DNA from: Imbricaverruca yamaguchii
Lineage: Eukaryota; Arthropoda; Thecostraca; Neoverrucidae
Direction of reading: 5' to 3'
Assembly: GCA_034440575.1 (NCBI GenBank)
Contig: JAOTOL010001430.1
Location: forward strand, 622,001 to 686,000
Length of the DNA: 64,000 nucleotides
The position numbers were made by a program, and so were the translations under genes. Shown piece after piece: positions 58,325 to 64,000 of this stretch; position 1 is the first letter of the stretch; each line of letters starts with the position of its first letter. The notes under the pieces were generated by a model. The model had not been told where the DNA came from. It did no database searches and saw only the letters and a program-made list of their open reading frames with translations.

Positions 58325-58995
58325 TCTTCACACTGGCGTTCGGAAAATCCGCCGGGTCATCAGGCTGGCCCTATGCACCCCTTTGTGTCATCACGCCGGC
58401 TCTCGGTTGGTTGGTTAGTTATTGCTTTTACAACACATCGACCGTTGAGTCATGTAGCGTCGCCAATCTCTCACGCCGATTTGCCGCGGGCGAAAAGTAG
58501 CGACAGGCGAGACTCGAACCCACAACCTTTCGATTGTGAGACGGGCAACTTACCCCTAGACTACTCATCCCCGCACGCCGGCTCTCGATGAGCTCATTCG
58601 GTCATCAGGCTAACTGTTGATGAATCCCGCTGGGTCATCAGGCTGGCTGTCGGTGAACCTCTCCGGGCCATCAGACTGGGCCTTGATGAACCCCGCTGGG
58701 CCATCAGGCTGACTCTTGATGAACCACGCTGGGTCGTCAGGCCGGTTGTCGGTGTGTCCCGCTGGGTCATCGGCCATCAGTGGGCGGGCATTGCTGGGTC
58801 ATCAGCCATCAGTGGGTGGACATTGCTGGGTCATCGGCCATCAGTGGGCGGGCATTGCTGGGTCATCGGTCATCAGTGGGGGAACAACGCTGGGTCATCA
58901 GCCCTCAGTGCGCAAACACCGCTGGGCCATCAGCGATCAGTGGGCGGACGCCGCTGGGCCATCAGCCCTCAGTGGGCGAACGACGCTGGGTCATT
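58325..58995 (+). repeat. Minisatellite, ~38-bp old part then 32-bp regular part
   Basis: 58340-58760: diverged units around CCGCTGGGTCATCAGGCTGG. 58765-58995: eight units of CATCAGTGGGCGGGCATTGC + TGGGTCATCGGC. A SINE is inserted in the older part (58406-58573). Confidence 0.85.
58406..58573 (-). mobile_element. SINE family B, complete copy with a different tRNA head
   Basis: 168 bp between perfect 14-bp duplications CACGCCGGCTCTCG (58392-58405 and 58574-58587). On the - strand: GATGAGTAGTCTAGGGGTAA, a CTCACAA anticodon-like loop, GTGGGTTCGAGTCTC, then the family B body (CGTGAGAGATTGGCGACGC) and tail AATAACTAACCAACC. Confidence 0.95.
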
Positions 58996-59389
58996 AGCCT
59001 TTCTCGACGCGCCGGCACTGGACAGACAATGGCAAGGGCGTCGCGACGGGTTCATGGCCGATCTGCAGCGTGCAGTGACTCGAGAGCGACCTTGCAATCG
59101 GCCGGGCCGGGCCAGCCTGCCCGGCCGGCCGGCCGCCACAGGTGACTGACCTCTGTCAGCGGGTCACGTGGCCCACGCGGCGCCGGCACCGCTGCCGCTG
59201 CCGCTGCTGCCGCTGCTACCTGCTCGTCCTCAGCTGCGGCCGCGCCGCGCCGCGCCGACCGGCCTTCGACTGGCCGCCCGCCTACCGTGCCGCCGCTGGC
59301 TGCGGTCAAGGTCACGCGCCGACACCGGTGTGGAGGCCACGGTGGTGTCGGCACCTGCTGACCGACCAACTGACGGCCACCTGCTCATC
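58996..59389. other. GC-rich unassigned stretch
   Basis: Very CpG-rich with CCGCTG-type runs (59185-59225). Long frames on both strands reflect composition. No gene recognised. Confidence 0.35.
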
Positions 59390-60895
59390 AAGTGGAGACA
59401 TTCCACCGCTTCTGCCCGGAGGAAGCCACCTGCGTGTCTCGTCAACTGGAGTCATTCCACCGCTTCTGTCCGGAGGAAGCCACCCCGGCTTGTCTCATCA
59501 ACTGGAGACATTCCACCGCGTGTGCCGGGAGGAAGCCACCCCGGCTTGTCTCATCAACTGGAGTCATTCCACCGCGTGTGCCGGGAGGAAGCCACCCCGG
59601 CTTGTCTCATCAACTGGAGTCATTCCACCGCGTGTGCCGGGAGGAAGCCACCCCGGCTTGTTCGTCAACTGGAGTCATCCACCGCGTGTGCCGGGAGGAA
59701 GCCACCCGGCTTGTTCGTCAACTGGAGACATTCCACACGTGTGCCTGAGGAAGCCACCCCGGTTGTCTCATCAACTGGAGTCATTCCACCGCGTGTGCCG
59801 GGAGGAAGCCACCCCGGCTTGTCTCATCAACTGGAGACATTCCACCGCGTGTGCCTGGAGGAAGCCACCCCGGCTTGTCTCATCAACTGGAGTAATTCCA
59901 CCACGTGTGCCGGGAGGAAGCCACCCCGGCTTGTCTCATCAACTGGAGTCATGCCACCGCGTGCGCCGGGAGGAAGCCACCCCGGCTTGTCTCATCAACT
60001 GGAGTCATTCCACCGCGTGTGCCGGGAGGAAGCCACCTGCGTGTCTCGTCAACTGGAGTCATTCCACCGCGTGTGCCGGGAGGAAGCCACCCCGGCTTGT
60101 CTCGTCAACTGGAGACATTCCACCGCGTGTGCCGGGAGGAAGCCACCCGGCTTGTCTCATCAACTGGAGACATTCCACCGCGTGCGCCGGGAGGAAGCCA
60201 CCCCGGCTTGTCTCGTCAACTGGAGACATTCCACCACGTGTGCCGGGAGGAAGCCACCCCGGCTTGTCTCGTCAACTGGGGTCATGCCACCGCGTGCGCC
60301 GGGAGGAAGCCACCCCGGCTTGTCTCGTCAACTGGAGACATTCCACCGCGTGTGCCTGGAGGAAGCCACCCCGGCTTGTCTCGTCAACTGGAGTCATTCC
60401 ACCGCGTGTGCCGGGAGGAAGCCACCCCGGCTTGTCTCATCAACTGGAGACATTCCACCGCGTGTGCCTGGAGGAAGCCACCCCGGCTTGTCTCGTCAAC
60501 TGGAGTCATTCCACCGCGTGTGCCGGGAGGAAGCCACCCCGGCTTGTCTCATCAACTGGAGTCATTCCACCGCGTGTGCCGGGAGGAAGCCACCCCGGCT
60601 TGTCTCGTCAACTGGAGACATTCCACCGCGTGTGCCGGGAGGAAGCCACCCCGGCTTGTCTCATCAACTGGAGACATTCCACCGCGTGTGCCGGGAGGAA
60701 GCCACCCCGGCTTGTCTCGTCAACTGGAGACATTCCACCGCGTGTGCCGGGAGGAAGCCACCCCGGCTTGTCTCGTCAACTGGAGACATTCCACCGCGTG
60801 TGCCGGGAGGAAGCCACCCCGGCTTGTCTCGTCAACTGGAGACATTCCACCGCGTGCGCCGGGAGGAACCCACCCCGGCTGGTCTCGCGGCGTGT
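59390..60895 (+). repeat. 56-bp minisatellite, ~27 copies
   Basis: Units of GTCTCATCAACTGGAGTCAT, TCCACCGCGTGTGCCGGGAG and GAAGCCACCCCGGCTT, very uniform, with TCATC/TCGTC and GAGTC/GAGAC variants. Three units make 168 bases, so all three + frames stay open; these are not genes. Confidence 0.97.
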
Positions 60896-62929
60896 TCGAC
60901 GGTTGTATCCATTGATAGTGTGGATAGTCGGCAGGCGAACTAGCATAGCCCGGGGGCCGCCTTGTTTCGAATTTATGACCTGTTGCCTCACGGACGATGT
61001 GTGGCTGCCGAAACAACGTCATCTCTACGGGCATCAACGCGACACGAAAGATCTAACGAAATATCCAGCTGCCACACAAAAATGAAATACCAACCGCCCA
61101 CGTTCAAAAAGAACACATCAAGGTGACGAAACAGGCCGCCTGCGTCCCAGTCACAGCACATCTGAGAACGGCTGATCAGCACTTGGTAGGTGGACCCGAT
61201 AGGACACAAGCATTCCTGTAATCTCCCCACTCCCTTTCCCGTCAGTTACTCTCTATGCCTGGCCAGACTCGCTCGATGTTTCCAAATGAAATGGATTGTT
61301 TTTTCTTGTTCAAAAAGTATTCACTCTGATATGCTGCCTGCTCTGCAGAACAGTTGAAATAGTCCACTGAAAGTAACGCTCCGAAGACAGCCTTCGTCAC
61401 TGCAGTGCGGCTGGGCGTATTACTCCTTACAGTGTGGTCAATTCGGTCATCCTGTCCCCATCAACTTTTGTTCCAAACCAGATAGCGGGATGCGGTAAAC
61501 AAGACGGTGTAACTCCATCCTTGAACTATCAGTGTTACTCGGACTATTGTCCTGTGCCTCTTTTGGTTGAACTTGCATGCCACGTCAAACAGGTTTATGT
61601 CGATATACAGGCAGTCATCCGGTCTTCGTCGTGGCATCCGAACTCTGGTCGTAAAACAAACGGGATTTTATGCTTCAAGATCAATGACATGAAAACGGAA
61701 GGCTTAGTGTAGCGCACTGACAATTGCTAGATTGCAAAGATCAAGCTCTCGGATCAGATATAGGTCAACTACCTGAAAATATGTTATAAACCGCTGAAGC
61801 TGATAACTTTCGAAACAGGTTGTGCTGCGGAAAAGGTGATGAATAAAAATCTGAAAAAATAGCCAAATGCTTTCCACTTGTTCAGATATTTTCAAATGTT
61901 TTCTTCTGTTTAAAACTTAAGTCTTCTTAAAAAGCCAAAGCGTTCAGTGGTAGTTTGTTAAGTTTGTGGTACTAATCACATCAGAAACGAAGTCGACGCA
62001 CACAATTACCCTAGTTTAGCTATGTATCCTTCGCAATAGCCCGTATTTTAGTCTCTGGAGCTCTTGCGACGCCTGTATAATGTTTAAGATAATATCTCAA
62101 TGTTTAAGATATCTCAATGATCTAATCTGATATTGACTTCTAACTTTGAGCACAATCAGAAAATATACCTTACCATGACACATCCGGTTTCCCCACAATA
62201 TTCATTTCCACATATATTTGCATACAATGTAATATTTTGAAGTCTGAGGTTGCACTATGCTCCCTTTGCATTATGTTACATTTTTGACCGCATCGTTTAC
62301 CTTTTAGCCATGTCAAATGTTGCAATACTCATCTAAAAACTGCGTTTTTACCAGGATTTGATCCGAATGATCTGTCTCAATCCGGGGGCCTTGATGGGCA
62401 GTATCTCCCTGGTTTTACACAATGTCCACTCATCACGTTTCGGGCGGTACGCCGAACGTAAAAGCGAGATTATGAACGGCTTGGGAGTTGTCTAAAAGGG
62501 GGCGGAGTCAAGTTAGCCTCTCCCTTGCATTGTGAGAGTTAATGAAGTAAATTTAGATCTCAATGCACTCGAAAGTTAAACCCTTCCTCAGACACTTCAA
62601 GTGGTGACAAAGTAAGTACGTGTTCCATTTCAATCATAATTGCACAGTAGAAAAGGAAAGTCGATCGTTCTTTTATGAACGGTAAGTACGGTGCTGGACC
62701 CTCTGCATACCTTGGCTAACTATGTGTACCTTGGTTAACTTCGTAGTGCCTTCACCTCGGAAATTAGAGCAAGTAGAAAATGGTCAAACGTCTTTGGAAA
62801 AAAATACCTGTGTCCGATGTTCATCTCTCGTATGATGCTACCACTGTACATAGTGGCTTTAAACCTCATTTAATAAGCAATGACTATTTGTTCCGCTATA
62901 GCTGCACCGGCATCATTTGGGAATACCGT
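60896..62929. other. Unassigned stretch
   Basis: Mixed then AT-rich DNA; no gene recognised. Confidence 0.4.
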
Positions 62930-63190
62930 GAAAGCATCGGATGGCAAGAGAAAGGGCCATTTGATGGTGTTAATGAATCGCTCGGCTGTCAGGTACCGAG
63001 AGGTTGGCGAGATAAACGGGCATTGGGTGGTGTTGTTGATGAATCGCCCAGCCCTCAAGCATCCAGAGGTTGGCGAGATAAAGTGTCATTGGGTGGTGTT
63101 GTTGATGAATCGCCCAGCTGTCAAGCACCCATAGGTTGGCGAGAGAAAGGACCATTGGTGCGAGGCACACAGAGGTTGGCGAGAGCAATG
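62930..63190 (+). repeat. 66-bp tandem repeat (about four units)
   Basis: AGAGGTTGGCGAGATAAACG ... GGTGTTGTTGATGAATCGCC ... . The unit is 22 codons and the + frame 62780-63271 stays open through it (GWRDKVSLGGVVDESPS). The flanking frame matches no known protein. Confidence 0.8.
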
Positions 63191-63664
63191 GCCATTTCAG
63201 AAGAGCTTGAATTGTCCGTCCGAAATGTTCATGAGAAGAACGACACTACTCATACTAATAATGCACTATAATGAGCATTAATTGCATGAACTAATGGAAG
63301 TGATTGATAATGGCCGCAAAAAATCGAATTTCCAAAACTTGCGAAATAAATTCACCTGGATATATCTTAGTTTAAACGTTTATGTCAGTACATGCTAAGA
63401 GGATCCATTTTTCGTCAAGGATCTCTTCTCTGTGGGAGTCCTTTTCCTTCAGGAGTTGTAGAATTAGTGTCACATACGGGAGGTCTGACTGCACCCATGA
63501 TTGCAGTACCGTGAGCTCTGCGGCGCAGGCGGCGGTACGCCTTCGGGTGCAAATCTACGCCTGTGGTTGGCTTCTGCATGGCGGCCGATAATACCCTTAT
63601 CATCAATGGACGGCACCATGAGCAAACTGAGTGAACGATAGCCAGCCGACAAAACACCCGATCA

Positions 63665-64000
63665 CGACATCAACGCTCGCCCTGGGTCACCTTGCACCAC
63701 GTCCTGGGCCATACTGCACCACGTACTGCGACACATTAAACCACGTACTGTGGTCACACCACGTCCTGGGCCATACTGCACCACGTCCTGGGCCACACTG
63801 TGTACCACGTCCTGGGCCGCACTGTACCACGTCCTGGGCCGCACTGTGTACCACGTCCTGGGCCGCACTGTGTACCACGTCCTGGGCCACACTGTACCAC
63901 GTCCTGGGCCACACTGTGAACCACGTCCTGGGCCACACTGTGTACCACGTCCTGGGCCTGCACCCGTCTGGGCCACACTGTGAACCACGTCCTGGGCCAC
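63665..64000 (+). repeat. 22/24-bp minisatellite running off the window
   Basis: Units of CACGTCCTGGGCCACACTGT with GTAC or GAAC links; both 22- and 24-bp units. It continues past base 64000. Confidence 0.93.

Noticed and set aside
59142..61085. 647-codon + frame
   Set aside because: Runs through the 56-bp array; three units close on a multiple of three, so all frames stay open.

Overview
The window is animal nuclear DNA, most likely from an invertebrate and plausibly an arthropod. The evidence is interrupted genes with GT-AG introns, tRNA-derived SINEs, CR1/L2-like and other LINE remains, a Penelope-like GIY-YIG fragment and very many mini- and microsatellites. Nothing fixes the species. 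Most long open frames in the window are frames through tandem repeats, not genes.

Two genes can be assembled with confidence. On the + strand, five exons between 2456 and 9825 encode the last ~289 residues of an ethanolaminephosphotransferase of the EPT1/SELENOI type; the N-terminal exons lie upstream of base 1. On the - strand, three exons between 24992 and 20301 encode a complete twin-CX9C protein of the CHCHD7/COX23 type (104 codons, or 78 from a second Met). The two genes are tail to tail. Between them (11.2-19.1 kb) are a few exon-like islands that I could not assign.

The most striking structure is in EPT1. Two separate minisatellites are built from an exon 3' end, its splice donor and the first bases of the intron. 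At 1-806 a 40-bp unit repeats the end of the exon just upstream of the window (LFMAHTL + donor) about 19 times. At 3625-5056 a 79-bp unit (56 exonic + 23 intronic bases) repeats the end of the second exon seen here, giving 19 identical GTGAGT donors in a row. The normal stop codon of EPT1 is a TGA at the position where vertebrate SELENOI has selenocysteine.

Mobile DNA by region: EPT1 intron 2 holds an antisense, decayed transposon-type gene with a ~60-bp retroposon inserted in it. LINE copies lie at 25.5-28.0 kb (-), 36.2-37.7 kb (+), 38.9-39.3 kb (+) and 44.1-46.3 kb (+, two pieces). A GIY-YIG ORF at 28.6-29.2 kb is flanked by inverted repeats. Three SINE families (A, B, C) and five ~60-bp 'ultra-short' units occur, many with clear target-site duplications. 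About 11 kb is GC-rich minisatellite (units 22-84 bp), and about 1.6 kb is simple repeat. The stretches 29.3-35 kb, 39.3-40.6 kb, 41.3-43.3 kb, 46.3-49.9 kb and 61-62.9 kb look mostly like unique non-coding DNA. A promoter-like cluster (YY1, CRE and CCAAT sites) lies near 48.6 kb.
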